A stretch of DNA of 64,000 bases from Cryptomeria japonica (taxonomy: Eukaryota; Streptophyta; Pinopsida; Cupressales; Cupressaceae): the NCBI RefSeq assembly GCF_030272615.1, contig NC_081413.1:157673849-157737848 (forward strand). Direction: 5' to 3'. Below, piece by piece: positions 34,121 through 46,160 of this stretch (positions are counted from its first letter, which is position 1; each line of letters starts with the position of its first letter). The notes under the pieces were generated by a model. That model saw nothing but the letters and a program-made list of their open reading frames with translations. It did not search any database and was not told the DNA's origin. A program made the translations under genes and the position numbers.

Positions 34121-34460
34121 AATGACTAAATTAATGACTAAATATATGACTAAATAAATGACTACCATGACTAAATATATGACTAAATTAGTGACTATAA
34201 TGACTAAATAAATGACCAAATAACAACAATCAATGACTGAATTAGTGACTAAATATATGACTAAATGAATGACCAAATCGTTAACCAAATCAATGACCAA
34301 ATCGATGACCAAAGTGATCAATCAAAACAACCAATGGTCATGTGACCAAATTGATTTATGACTGGAAATAAACTCCTAGTGGTCACATGATCAGATTTAG
34401 TCATTTATATCTAATTTTTGGTAGTTTATTTAGTCATATATTGTTGTTTTTGTACTAGTG
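34121..34460 (-). repeat. Right terminus and subterminal repeats of the CACTA element
   Basis: About fifteen AATGACTAAAT/AATGACCAAAT words run to about 34320, then two inverted copies (TAGTCATTTAT, TAGTCATATA) and the terminus TACTAGTG ending at 34460. Confidence 0.75.
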
Positions 34461-36238
34461 CGAGCAAGAGAGGAAGAAAGAGAATCCCTATTTTGACGGT
34501 TTTTACAGGGAGTTCTAGAATGATTTTGCCAGTATGTCTTTCATGATAAGAAAGGCAGATGAGATAATAAAAATGGAAATGGAGAGAAGAGATGCCAGGG
34601 ATAAAGGAGTTAAATTTGAAGGAAGGCCTATTGACCCTACTCCTACAATGTAAAAGTTGAAGAGAAAAATAGTAACAATCGAAACAACATGTCCTGGCAC
34701 CTCTAGGTAGGCAGCTAAATAGGCCAGGAGGGTTGAAAAGGGAAAGGCAAATATGTCCGATTTTGGAGATGTCCAAGAGGATTTTGATACAAATATGCCA
34801 CCCCCTTCTCCCCCTCAGGAAACATTCCATGAAGATGAGGCTACTAAAGTCCTAAATGACCCACATAAAACCATTATATCGAGTCCAATCCCTATTGAGG
34901 AGGTAGATGATGAAAGGATCATTTCCTTGATAAACTTCATAGTAGATGACAGTTTTGTGAACTCCCCCAAGTTCAAATCTTTTTGGCCAAGGGAAAGTTG
35001 AAGAATTTGTCTAATGAAGAGATCAAAAATTTTGACAAGAATATTTTGAGATGCACCCCTGAGGAAGGTAGGGAGATAATTTTAAATAGTGGCATGCTTC
35101 TTGTTGCTTCCTGGGACTTTGAAAAAATCTTTTTGTTAGATCGGATTATGTGGCAGAAGGACCTCAATTTTGCAAAATAATTCAGAGATCATGTGTCTAA
35201 GGTGAGCATAGGCCTAAAGGCTTTTTCTCTATGGTCAAAGGCCCCAAATGTCCAAAAGCCTATGGTTCTACAAGGTGGACAACAAAAGATATGGGATACA
35301 GTAATTAGGACCTTTGAAGACACCACTGCATCAGAGGATGTAGAAATCACTTCACATGCAGTCCAATTTACTCAATTAGCAATGGATGATCTTGAGAAAA
35401 AGCATTTGAGATTGAAGGATATGCATGTGGCACTCAATGCTAATTATTCATTGAGAATTGCCAATTGAAGGAGCAAATAAAGAAGGTGATAGAAAACTCT
35501 TTAGAAGGAATTAGGCCTTAATAATTAGAAAGAATGAATAAAGAATTACAGAGAGTCAAGGATGAAGATGAGAACAATTATTTGGAAATTAGAAAGGCTT
35601 CAATTTTGAAGGTTGCAAATAAATTTATTGAGAAATTAAGCGAGGTGCACACCTCATATTCTTTGACTTGACAGCTCCTCAACCTGTAGGATGAAATTCT
35701 TTCACTCTTTCAACCAATTAAGACCGCTTGGATGCCAAAAGGACAAGACTTAAAAGAGGTCATGTTGGTAGTCAAGAACATGGCCTCTCCATGATAAGTT
35801 GTAGGAGTGACTTGGAAAAACATTAATTTATTAATCAAAGAATTTCCTAACATTGAAGATGAGAAAAATAGATTGATTCTTTCCAAGGTTTGAAAAAGTT
35901 TGATATCCCCATAATTTTGACAGGCAAAGGACAAATCAAAGGCTTAAAGGAGTGGAAGCAAGGCTTCCAGGATGCCTAAAAATGCAGTTTTGACTTTCTT
36001 GGCTTCTAATCTGGTCCAAAGTGACTCATATTTTAATATCATTGATAAAATCATGGAGGTGGATTTTATGTACGATAGATTTACTTTGGAGGCCTCAATA
36101 TTACAAACTCATAAAACAAAGGAAGAAATAAATAAGTTGTAGAGTTTGAGGACTTTTACTTGACCATTGGATGAAATTGAGGCTCTACTTAGAAAGTACT
36201 GCTCCTTGGAAGAAGAGGACCTTGAGGGAGAAGATTAG
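34461..36238 (+). pseudogene. LTR-borne ORF of element D, main part
   Basis: It continues the protein interrupted at 14887. It opens with a charged helix (KADEIIKMEMERRDARDKG), then a Pro-rich segment, then EVDDERI..INFIVDDSFVNSPKFKSF, which aligns with the element B LTR ORF. A longer C-terminal half follows (KLKNLSNEEIKNFD, LVASWDFEKIFLLDR, TASEDVEITSHAVQFTQLAMDDLEKK) and ends EEEDLEGED. Frameshifts near 34980 and 35465 and about a dozen stops disable it. Function unknown. Its C-terminus is unlike B, so the family is variable at that end. Confidence 0.6.
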
Positions 36239-37222
36239 GCTTTTTCTCCTATTTTGTTATTTTGAAGTTTGTTCAAGTTCCTAATTTTAGGGAGAATTTA
36301 TAGAAGTATTCAATCATCAAGGATCATTCTCTAGGCTACCTACTACCAAGTGTTAAGGTGTACTTCAGATCTTGACAGAGGCATGTGTCAAGGTACCAAT
36401 GAAGGGGCAGTTTTGCAAACCTACAACCCAAAGTTTCCAGAATGATGCCCTCTCAGTAGCACCCACATTTATTGCAGTACAGAAGTGTGCATGCATGTTA
36501 ACAAGGACAAGAAGGGACCTTATGATGAATTTCAAAATATTGTAGTTTTTACATATTTCTTCTTTCCTTGAGGCTTATTTTTCTCCCTGGTGTTATAAAA
36601 GGAAGCAGTGCCAAGAAGAACGATTCTGAAATTTTTCTTAGTATGTACTAGGATATCTTTGAAGCAATATTATGATAGTTATTCTTCTACATACTTAATG
36701 AGCACAATAATCTATCATGAATGTATCAATTTTATTTTGAAAATCAATAAAGAGGACATTCATTTTTCTTCCTCATATCTTTTGTATGGTCTTGTATGAG
36801 TTGTTATGTTAATGACATGTTCAATTTGTCTTCTCTAATGGAGAATGTGTATGTCTTGATAGGTTTCATTTTAAGTAAATAAATTAAATTTTTTCTTGAA
36901 TATTGCAACATTTTTGTGAGAGGTATTGTGAGGAAGTTGTGAATAAATTCTCAATCTCAGCATTTTAATCAAGTCTTGAATGTTTAGTATTGGATTTTAA
37001 TGATTATACTATGATATTTTTTGTCTTTAAACCTGTTATTTGACTTTGTATCTCCCTTGAATAGGAGCTAGTCATACTTTTTTGGGTTTTAGGATCATTT
37101 CAACATTCTTATTTCACCATTTATATTTCATTTCTTAGTTTTTTTGCATTAGGAGTAGAATAGATTAGAGCCAGTTTTCAATGCAAGCAAAGTGATACAA
37201 GCTAAGGTTCAAGCCAGAATTT
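36239..37222 (+). repeat. Element D LTR-like fragment, second piece
   Basis: AT-rich sequence after the D ORF stop with no gene. It is continuous with 51594-51845 once element C and its GTACT duplication are removed. Confidence 0.5.
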
Positions 37223-37227
37223 GTACT

Positions 37228-38362
37228 TGTATACACCTAAAAATTGGCTATGAGCAATTAAATAAATATTTTATATTTATTTAATATTTATTCTTTTATT
37301 AAATAGTTAAGTCGAAAAGATTAATTAATTTAATTCATTTTCATATCTTTCTATTAATTAATTTATCAATCCTATTCCTCTAGTTAATTAAATATCTTAT
37401 ATTTAATTATCTTCTCCAAGCAATTAAATATCTAATATTTAATAGTTATTCTCTTATCATATAGTCTCAAATACTAAATAATTCTTAAATTATTTAATAT
37501 CCCTTTTCCAACTCACCCTCCATCTCCACTTCATCTTCCCTTTGCCAACTCATCCAACATATGGCTAAGGAAATTAATATTCCTTAAATTTTAATTCATG
37601 ATTTATCTTCAACCTCCAAAATTAACGAAATTGTGTATGTACACACATTTTATAGCCATTTCCTATATTCTCTCCGACACCCCCTAAATCTTGGGAAGGC
37701 CTTGAGTCCACCTATCCTCTCATGCCTAAATTTCCTCCAACCATCCCTAGATTCCCTCAGTCAGCAACCCAGTCAAGGTGAGATGAGTGACACTTGTCTT
37801 CTCCTTCCCCCTTTCTCTCAACCTTCAGCTTTGCTCACAGCCATTCAAATCTGCAGATCTGATCATGACCGTTGATCTGAGCCACATCATCTTATCCTCT
37901 CAAGGTCTATAAAATCAAGAGCTTCAGTTGAGAGAGAGTTAGACTTCAAGAGACTTCAAGTGCATTTTGCAAGCTAATCATATGCATCCGTGAGTTTTTG
38001 AAGCAATTAGCAAATAGCAAATATCATTTTAGCAATATAATCATATAGTATTATCATTTTAGCATAATCATGTAGCTTTGCATATCATACTATCAGTTAA
38101 CTACAAGTTATCAGTCCATTCTTCATATGCCATCTTGGAAGCCAACAATGCATTGTCTGAGAGCACACCATTTGCAACCAAGAATAGTGGAGTTAGAACA
38201 CAATGAGACATAAATCATGAAGGTGAAATAATGTTTTATTTTAATATGTATTTCATGTAGTTTCATTGGTGGATTTTGGATTTCCTATATGCATTTCCAT
38301 TGTATTTTTTAAAACTAACTTATTACAGGTAATATTTTGAGGATGAAATTCAAGCTCACACA
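37228..38362 (+). repeat. 5' LTR of element C
   Basis: Begins TGTATACACC. A TATA-like tctataaaatc lies at about 37903-37913. The small ORF at 37633-37875 recurs in the other LTR (50859-51101) but has no recognisable content. Confidence 0.95.
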
Positions 38363-38365
38363 TTT

Positions 38366-38383
38366 TGGTGCCCACCGTGGGGC
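38366..38383 (+). other. Primer binding site of element C
   Basis: TGGTGCCCACCGTGGGGC follows the LTR end by three bases, a typical plant gypsy primer site. Confidence 0.85.
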
Positions 38384-38464
38384 TGAACCTTGCATATACT
38401 TTTGAAAATCTCGAACAAAAAAAAAATTAACATATTTGTAATGCAGATTCACGTATATGCCAAT

Positions 38465-38775
38465 TTTGATAGCGCTTTTGCATTGTAGGTTAGCGCTTTT
38501 GCATCATAGGTTAGTGCATATGTCATTTAGGTTAGCACTTTTGTCAGAAAATCAACGCTTTTGCACAATAGGTTAGCGCATATGTCATGCAGGTTAGCGC
38601 TTTTGTCAGAAAATCAACGCTTTTGCACAATAGGTTAACACATATGTCATACAGGTTAGCATTTTCGCCTAAAGATTAGCACTTTTGTAATGCAGGTTAG
38701 CACTTTTGTAATGAAGGTTAGCGCGTGCATAACATAGGTTAGCACTTTTGAATTGTAGGATAGCGCATTTGACAA
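38465..38775 (+). repeat. Tandem GGTTAGCGCTTTTG repeats in the leader of element C
   Basis: About thirteen degenerate units of 21-24 bp (ggttagcgcttttgcatcata type) lie 100 bp after the primer site. A larger unit (gtcagaaaatcaacgctttt onward) is duplicated within it. Non-coding; it could be a packaging or structural leader element. Confidence 0.8.
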
Positions 38776-38930
38776 AAAGTTTGTAACTGATTTGAAATTA
38801 GGCTTGTGGAAGCCCACCTAAATTTTTTTTATTAACTTTTTACTATTTCGCAGATTTCTAACAGTTTCTTGCAGGTTTGGAGAAGACAATTTAGGATTTA
38901 GTGATTTCTTTCCTAGCTTTTTCAAAGTTG

Positions 38931-39390
38931 GTTAAAAAGAACTCATATTTCCTTTTGGGTAAAAAGAACTTCATTTTCAAACTTGGTGTTCTAAAAAGTA
39001 TCTCACTTGTTTTTGGGTTCTAAAAGTAATCACATTTGCAAGGTAAAAAGAACAACAAATCAAACATTTACTTTCTTGCAAAGTTAGGACATTCACACTT
39101 CAAATCTTGGGCTCTAAAAAGAACAAACAATCTTTTATTTTCTTGCAAAAGTAAAAAGCACAATCAATCTTATATTTTGCAAATTAAAAAGAACAATCAA
39201 CTTGTCCATTCTTACAAAGCAAGTTACTTTTTGGCAACGATTTTTATTTTGTTGACCAAGATTTCCAATTTCTAGTTTAGAAAATCATTTGCTATGTGGG
39301 GCTAAAATAAACACCATGCTTGCTGGAGCAACATCTCCAAATAGGACATAGCCAACAAATTGTTTTGAAAAAGTTAAAAAGAACGCTTGT
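38931..39390 (+). repeat. Dispersed TAAAAAGAAC repeats in the leader of element C
   Basis: At least eight near-copies of (G/T)TAAAAAGAAC are spaced irregularly by 20-60 bp. The surrounding leader up to 40680 contains no supported ORF. Confidence 0.7.
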
Positions 39391-40943
39391 ATTCCGTGTC
39401 TCGAAAGTGGTAGGTATATGCTCTCCCCTTACTTGGGTGATGAAAAATCCAAACCCACTCTTTTACGCTTTCTTTACTTTCAAGCAATTAATCCTTTAGA
39501 GGGCCTACCTTCTCGAGCTACCTTGAGGGGGCCAGTGAGAGGGGAACAACCTAAAGTGGAAATGGGCTAATACCGAGTCCTTCCAATCCACTCTAAATAA
39601 ATTGTGTTTGCAACAAAAGTTCAAACAACATGTGGTGATAAGTTCATACCGACACTATGTTTCCCCATAAACCCTATGGAGTGTAACCTCTATAGGCTGG
39701 GAACCTTCTGTATTTACAGAGCTGAAAGTGCTGCATGTATGGCCACATGACCAGAAGCCTTTACTAAAGACTATTTGTACTAGTTGCCAAAAACCTTCTA
39801 GTTATTGGCGCAGGAGGTCCGACCTTTGAAGCGGCTCACACACATAGGTTCCTAGTAGAGATATAAAGTTTTCCATGAGGAGATTTCATGGAAACTAGTA
39901 CTTGGCTACCTCGAAGAAGTGAGTGCCGAGGGTGGAGCCAGTGGGGTCAAGCATCTAAATATCTGCTTTGAATAGTGTAGCTTCAGGGGAAACTCCATGT
40001 GAGATTCAACAACTATTGTCTCATCCTACCATAGGGATTTGTACTTGCCTATGCATTTTATTTATTAAACATTGTGTCTTCTATGTCTGTAACATGTTCC
40101 AAATGGTCAAAAATTGAAGAATATTATCATCTACAAGCGATCAAAAGTCAACAAATTTCTGAAAAGTGTGATCAAAAGGATAAAACAAAAAGCATTCTAA
40201 CACTTGAAGCACCAACTCAAAATCAAAGTATCAAAACATCAAGATATCAAAATAATCCTTGAAGTAGGTTTGTCTCTAAACCATCATGTATTTTCAAGAT
40301 AGCTCAAAACAACTAGGTTGCTAGTCCTATAGGTTATTTCCAAAAGGTTCTATAAACATCAACATTCAGCAAACTATTGATTCAAACATCTTAAGTGCAA
40401 AAATCAACATCCTTGTCAAGACTCTCATCAGGATAATCAAATCCTCTATCACGAAGCTTGATCAATCTATACTAGGTTCCTAATCTTGGATATATCTTTC
40501 CTATTTTGAACTTAGGTTACATCAAAACCAAAATTGCACCAACATTGGAATCAAACTTGTAAACTATCAAATGCTTATATGACTTTTAAATATCACCTTA
40601 AGAAAAGAAAATATAGTTACAAAGCTACTTAGAAGAGAATAAGATTCTTGTATATCAATCGTAAGATCTTACTAAAACATAGGACATTCCTACACTGTTT
40701 TCGTCACTACTTACATGGCTGCGGTACAGAATTTGATGGTGAAACTCTACAAAGACGTGCCTTTCAACAAAGAGATGCTTTATCCCAATGAACAAACAAT
40801 AGTGGTAAGATCAATAAAGCATATCTTCCTAAACCAATAATTACTTATTGACCTTGTCTTTGGGAATTTTTTGACAACTTTGAGATAAACCCATGTCAGT
40901 TTGGACTAGAGCCCAATACGAATAGCTTAGAAAACAACAACAA

Positions 40944-42182
40944 ATGGAGGAAGAAGATACCACTTTTGGATTTACCACTGTTGACGAAGAAGCTGTCAAT
41001 AGCATGATTAGAGACCTTGAACAAGATTTCAAATTTGATAGGCTAATGGAAAAATTATTGACAAAACAAAAAGAGAAATATCTCTTGATATTGGCAAAAT
41101 CTGGAGCTAAACTACCACAAGACTTTAATATAGAAAGCTTAAAACAAGATGCGGAAACAAGTAACACCCAAAACACAGATGAGCAAAAAAATGAAGATAT
41201 GAACAAAGAAAGTAGCAAAGAAACAAGGAAAGAAAGGGATGACAAAAGAAAAGAACATAATGATAAAAGAAGTGATGTGGATAATCCATTTTCAAACTTT
41301 ACTCAACAAATACAAACTCTACAACAGCAGATACAAGACATGCAAAATGGGACAAGCTCCAAGAAGTATTCATTAGAAGACATATGTCCATATCCCTTTG
41401 ATAAAAAGCTAAATATGATACCATTTCTGCAACATTGCCAGATTCCTAAATATGACAAATACAATGGAAGATCTGATCCTCAAGATCACATTAGGGAGTT
41501 TTGTACTATGAGCATGGAATTTGCTCATGATGAAACTTACCTTATGCATCTTTTTCCTAGGAGTTTAAATGGGAAATCAATGGAATGGTTTTCAAGGTTA
41601 CCATCTGGAATCAAATCCTTTGAAGAACTTGTGAATAGGTTTATTTCACAATATTCCTACAATATAAGGAATGAAATAACAATGCTAGATCTTTGCAATG
41701 TTAAACAAAAGAATGGTGAATCCTTTATGATCTTTTTACAATGATGGAAACACATGTTTAATAGGTATCCCTAGGATGTACCTGATCAAGAAAAAATGGA
41801 CATATTCATTGATAATCTTATCAGTGAAATGAGTTGTCGACTAAGGATGCAATGTCCTCCCTCTTTTGCCAAAATGATCAAAAATGGTCTGAAAATAGAG
41901 AATGAAATGGTAAAGAAAGGAGAGCTAAAACTTTACAATAATTCATACAACAGCAATAACAACAACAATGATAAACCCAAGTTCTAGTCAAAGAATAGGA
42001 ATGTCAGTAATGAAGGAAATGATGATAACAATACTGCAAAACAACAACAACCAATTTTCAATCTATCAAGTCAAATCCCAAGCAATGACAATCTGGAAAA
42101 CAAGAAATTCGAGTCCTTTTTCTCTAATCCTCAGAGAAAATTCACAAATATTGGAGAATCTTTAGAATCAGCTCTAAAAACT
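40944..42182 (+). pseudogene. Gag of element C
   Basis: It starts MEEEDTTFGFTTVDEEAV. An acidic/basic coiled-coil-like N-terminus with FTQQIQTLQQQIQDMQ is followed by the retrotransposon gag capsid domain (PKYDKYNGRSDPQDHIREF, FPRSLNGKSMEWFSRLP, FEELVNRFISQYSYN). The frame then passes single stops near 41741, 41771 and 41984 into an Asn-rich linker. It assembles the particle. Otherwise the frame is open and joins the downstream protease region without a shift. Confidence 0.88.
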
Positions 42183-43598
42183 TTGCTTGCTAACAAATTG
42201 ATTGTTTTACCCGAAGCAAGAATTTACGAACCACCAGTTAAGCCAAACTGGTGGAATGACAATCATTTTTGCAATTATCATCAAAATAAAGGACACCTAA
42301 CAAATGATTGTCAAAGATTGAAACACATTATCCAAGATCTAATTGATAATGGAACCATTACGGTGGATAGGCATAAGACAAATGAATCACACTTGGCGTT
42401 TAAAACTCCACTTCCAAACTATGATAAAGGTGAATCATCCCAATTGGAAAATGACAAAGGGAAAGCCAAAGTGAATTACGCTTATACATACGATGATGTA
42501 GTAAATGTGATAATTGTTAACGAAAATCTATCTTCAGAACCAATCAACGTTATCACAAGAAGAAAAGAAAAGGTTACCTTTCTAGGTATAGTAAAAGACT
42601 CAACATTCACATCACAACAATACAATTTAGTAGAGAAATTACAACGAATACCAGCTCAAATATCAATTTTGGAACTTCTCAAGATTTCACCTATGCATAA
42701 GGAAATTTTGGAGAAAGCTTTAGTGGAAACAATGGTATCAAAGGATTTGGATATAGATCATTTCCAAAACATGGTAGGACATCTTATAGCTCCTCATTGC
42801 TTATCATTTTCTGAAAATGATGATGCCTCCTTACAACATCCTCAAAATGCTCCTTTACATGTTGAAGTCTCCATTAATAAAACTTGTGTCAAACGTGTAC
42901 TCATAGATGGAGGAGCTGGTTTAAACATTTGTGCATTAAGTTTGATAAAAGCTTTGGGGTATTCAGAGAATGCAGTGGACTTGAAAAAGAAAATAACCAT
43001 CAAGGCTTATGATGAAGCAGAACGTTCTTCTAAAGGAACTGTTATTCTACCAATAAGGATAGGACCTGTGGAAAAGGATACATTGTGTCAAGTTTTAGAC
43101 TTAAATCTCTCCTACAACATTCTTCTGGGAAGACCCTGGATTCACAAGATGCAAGTAGTTCCTTCTACATATCATCAATGTGTAAAATTTCCTTATAAAG
43201 GAAAAGAAATCACTATAATTGCAGATTCTAGTCAATATTGCAACAATTTGAAGCCAATACAAGATACCACAATTCCACATAATAGAGAATCAATATATCC
43301 TACCAAGGAAATTCAAGCAAAGTTATGGGAAACTTTTGAAGAAAATCTCAAGTTAAATGATGAAGGAATGGGAAAATATTCTTTGAATAATTTTCCACTT
43401 TCCCCTAAGTCATATGGAAAACCTACAGATATTCAATCAAAATCATCAGAAAAATCAAAACGTATGTTTAAGGGAACCTTTGTTAGTGCTGGAGCTCTTG
43501 AGGAAGAAAATGAAGACAAGGACATTCTTGGTTGGTTATACAAAGATGAAGATAAAACCATAGCAACAGTAGCAGAAGTCAATATTCCCATAAAATAA
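42183..43598 (+). CDS. Knuckle-like motif and aspartic protease of element C (open segment)
   Basis: A 471-codon open stretch. Near its start CNYHQNKGHLTNDC is a zinc-knuckle-like motif. The retropepsin domain follows at about residues 215-345: VLIDGGAGLNICALSLIKALG (active-site DGG), a middle IRIGPVEKDTLCQVLDL and the closing LSYNILLGRPWIHKM. The region processes the Gag-Pol precursor in the particle. It is part of one larger polyprotein, not a separate gene; the ATG at 42183 is internal. Confidence 0.88.
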   Translation: MLANKLIVLPEARIYEPPVKPNWWNDNHFCNYHQNKGHLTNDCQRLKHIIQDLIDNGTITVDRHKTNESHLAFKTPLPNYDKGESSQLENDKGKAKVNYAYTYDDVVNVIIVNENLSSEPINVITRRKEKVTFLGIVKDSTFTSQQYNLVEKLQRIPAQISILELLKISPMHKEILEKALVETMVSKDLDIDHFQNMVGHLIAPHCLSFSENDDASLQHPQNAPLHVEVSINKTCVKRVLIDGGAGLNICALSLIKALGYSENAVDLKKKITIKAYDEAERSSKGTVILPIRIGPVEKDTLCQVLDLNLSYNILLGRPWIHKMQVVPSTYHQCVKFPYKGKEITIIADSSQYCNNLKPIQDTTIPHNRESIYPTKEIQAKLWETFEENLKLNDEGMGKYSLNNFPLSPKSYGKPTDIQSKSSEKSKRMFKGTFVSAGALEEENEDKDILGWLYKDEDKTIATVAEVNIPIK

Positions 43599-43777
43599 TA
43601 TGGCAAAGGATATGAAATCATACAGAAGATGGGATATGAAGGGAAAGGACCAATTGGTAAGCAACATCAAGGTATTTCAGAACCTATTTGTCCACATTCA
43701 CAATCAATAGAAGATAAATCTGGGTTAGGATATCTGAAGTCTAATCCAAAGCAACACAATACTCAACAGTAAAAATG
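43599..43777 (+). pseudogene. G-patch-like domain after the protease of element C
   Basis: After one stop, YGKGYEIIQKMGYEGKGPIG followed by KQHQGI, PICPHSQ and SGLGYLK fits the G-patch consensus of regularly spaced Gly. G-patch domains bind RNA or activate helicases, and some retroviral proteases carry one. A decayed equivalent occurs at 52855-53010 after the element D protease. Confidence 0.7.
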
Positions 43778-45195
43778 GAGAAAGAAACCAGTTTCTCAAG
43801 AACATAATTAGCAAGAAAAGCTACATCAAGTAGCCGAAATAGTAGCCAGTAAGCAAAAGAAGCAAGAAGATCATGAAAAGAAAGAAGAAGAGACTACTAT
43901 CAAAGATGAAGAAAAATCTTGTCCACAAGTTCTGGAAATACAAACAACAGAAAAATCTGAACAAAATATTCCAGAAGCAGTAAAAACAAAAATGACAGAA
44001 ATCAGAGAACTTTTTGCACCATACGACATTCCAGTATGGTATAGTGGAGTAATCTTAGATCAGAATTCAAAAACAGATTCCAATGAGTATGAATGGGGAC
44101 CAAATAATTTATCTACTACATCAAGTAATGAACACAATGAAGATCAAGCAGCCATTACAAAAGAAGACTTGTCCATTACAAAACAAAAGATAAAATTAGA
44201 AAAGAGACAAGAGAAACTCAGAATTCAGAGAAAAGAGGCATATGCAAAAAGAAAAGAGAATGACAAAAACAACAATACAATGCCTCAAGAAGTGTAAATA
44301 AGAATCAGATATGCAAGAACTATAGAAGAAATAAGAGATAGTCAAGTTGGATTAACTATTAGTCTAGAAGAAGATGAGTTTGAAAGGAGACAAAATCTGT
44401 TAAAAGAATCCTCTTTAACATGTACACAAGTCTATAAACTCCAAACTACAAATGGAGTCAATCAAGAAGAAATTTGCAATACCAAAGACGTGTGTGTTGA
44501 TATAATCCATTCATTTAAGGGACAAACATCAATTGAAGAACCACTTGAGTGTGAACTACAAAATGCTAATATTAATCTTGTTAAGACTAATTCAGAAATT
44601 CTTGAAGACAATCCTCAAAAATATTCAATCTATGACAATACCTATTCTACGATAAATTATGGTCATTATGTTATGAACGTTGAAACACCTGATGATGATA
44701 GTGATTATGATTTACCCCTTCTTCATCCTAAACTAATTGATTGGGATAATTTAGACAACCCCGCACTAAATGTCTTTTCCAATGATCATGACTTAGCTAT
44801 GTACCTTAACGCTATTGAACCCATCCCACCTAAGATATCTTCTATTATAGAATCAAGTAAAGTTTTTCATAGTCAGGAGAATGCCAAACTTTTCAGTCAC
44901 AAAAGTGAAATAAAACAAGGAAAGAGACCTATGGTTGAAAACCATTTCATGGCAACATTAGATCAATCAAAAGAGAAAATAAAGGGCGTATCTGATGATG
45001 AAAACCTCCTTGAGGCATCCGAAGATGGAAAGTTTGACATTTTTCCTACATATTTTCAAGAAAGATCTGCTATCCTGATAGAACCAATAGAAGCAGTAAA
45101 CATTGATACACCAAAGGATCCTAAAATACTTCATTTTGCTGCCTCATTATCAAAAAAAGAGAGGAAAGAATACATGGAATTCTTTAAGCAATGAC
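43778..45195 (+). pseudogene. Protease-RT linker of element C
   Basis: Same frame, long charged linker with a coiled-coil stretch (IKLEKRQEKLRIQRKEAYAK at about 44190) and FAASLSKKERKEYMEFFKQ just before RT. Few stops (near 43770, 43809 and 44295). Function of the linker is unknown. Confidence 0.65.
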
Positions 45196-46160
45196 AAATA
45201 AATTTTGCTTGCTCTTATACAGATATGCCAGGGCTAAACCCAGATCTTATCATGCATCATCTTAATGTGGATTTAAAAGCAAAACCTGTTAAGCAGAAGC
45301 TAAGAAAGATGCACCCACATATTGCTCTCCCTGTCAAAACTGAGCTCAAGAAATTATTAGAAGTGGGATTCACAAGACCAGTCGCTTATCCAGAATGGGT
45401 TTCAAGTATTGTACCAGTATCAAAATCAGATAAGAGCATAAGAATCTACACAGATTTCAGAGATCTGAATAAAGCATGTCCAAAAGATGATTTCCCACTA
45501 CCAAACATTGATATCATAGTAGACTTGTCAGCAGGCATGAGATGTTTTCATTAATGGATGGCTTCTGAGGATATAATCAAATAAGAATCGCACCTGAAGA
45601 TCAAGAGAAGATAGCTTTCACCTGTGCATGGGGAACATACTGCTCAAATGTTATGCCATTTGGGCTTAAGAATGCAGGAGCGACTTATCAAAGGGATATG
45701 ATGACAATTTTCCATGACATGATGCATACATTTATGGAAGATTATGTCGATGACATACTTGCAAAATCTCACACAAGAAAAGAACATTTGAACATTTTAA
45801 GCAAGATTTTTGACAGGCTGGAAAGATATCAATTGAGATTGAATCCAAAGAAATGTGCATTCAGGGTAACCTCTGGAAAACTCCTTGAGTACATTATATC
45901 AGCTCGTGGCATTGAAGTCAATCCTAGAAAAGTTAAAGCTATCATGGAGATGGAATCACCTAAGAACATAAGTCAATTGTGATCTTTACAAGGAAGGTTG
46001 CAATCAATGAGGAGATTTGTGTCCCAATTGGCCGATAGATGTCTTCCCTTTACCCATCTTCTACACAAAAGTGTTCCATTCAAATGGGATCTGACATGTG
46101 AAGAAGCTTTCTTGCAAATAAAAGAATATCTTATGAGTCCTCCAGTACTGATATCATGAA
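45196..46160 (+). pseudogene. Reverse transcriptase of element C
   Basis: Motifs in order: KQKLRKMHPHIALPVKTELK, PVSKSDKSIRIYTDFRDLN (palm), MDGF, MPFGLKNAGATYQRDM, EDYVDDILAKS (catalytic YVDD) and LNPKKCAFRV. A one-base frameshift near 45537 moves the coding frame, and stops lie near 45570, 45981 and 46158. Copies element RNA to DNA in the particle. Active-site Asp residues are intact. Confidence 0.9.

Larger units (their letters stand above)
14888..34460. mobile_element. CACTA-like DNA transposon hosting element B
   Basis: The right end, read inward on the minus strand, is CACTAGTACAAAAACAAC. The left end is TACTAGTAGAAATATGG, one base off the canonical CACTA. Both ends carry inward-facing AAATGACTA words, the subterminal transposase-binding type of repeat. 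The candidate 3-bp target duplication is TGA/CGA, one mismatch. After removing element B, about 3.25 kb remains, with no transposase ORF, so the copy is probably non-autonomous. 15080-16290 is AT-rich with no gene; 33341-34090 shows none either. Evidence that it is an insertion: the D ORF continues across it. Confidence 0.7.

Noticed and set aside
34097-34321. Minus-strand ORF of repeated LVI(D/Y)LV residues resembling a membrane protein
   Set aside because: It is a translation of the TGACTAAAT subterminal repeats of the CACTA element.
14888-34460. Transposase gene within the CACTA-like element
   Set aside because: I looked in the ~3.25 kb outside element B and saw no long ORF or transposase motif.
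37633-37875. 80-codon ORF present in both LTRs of element C (also 50859-51101)
   Set aside because: Duplicated only because the LTR is duplicated; it is short, begins upstream of the likely TATA box and shows no recognisable domain.
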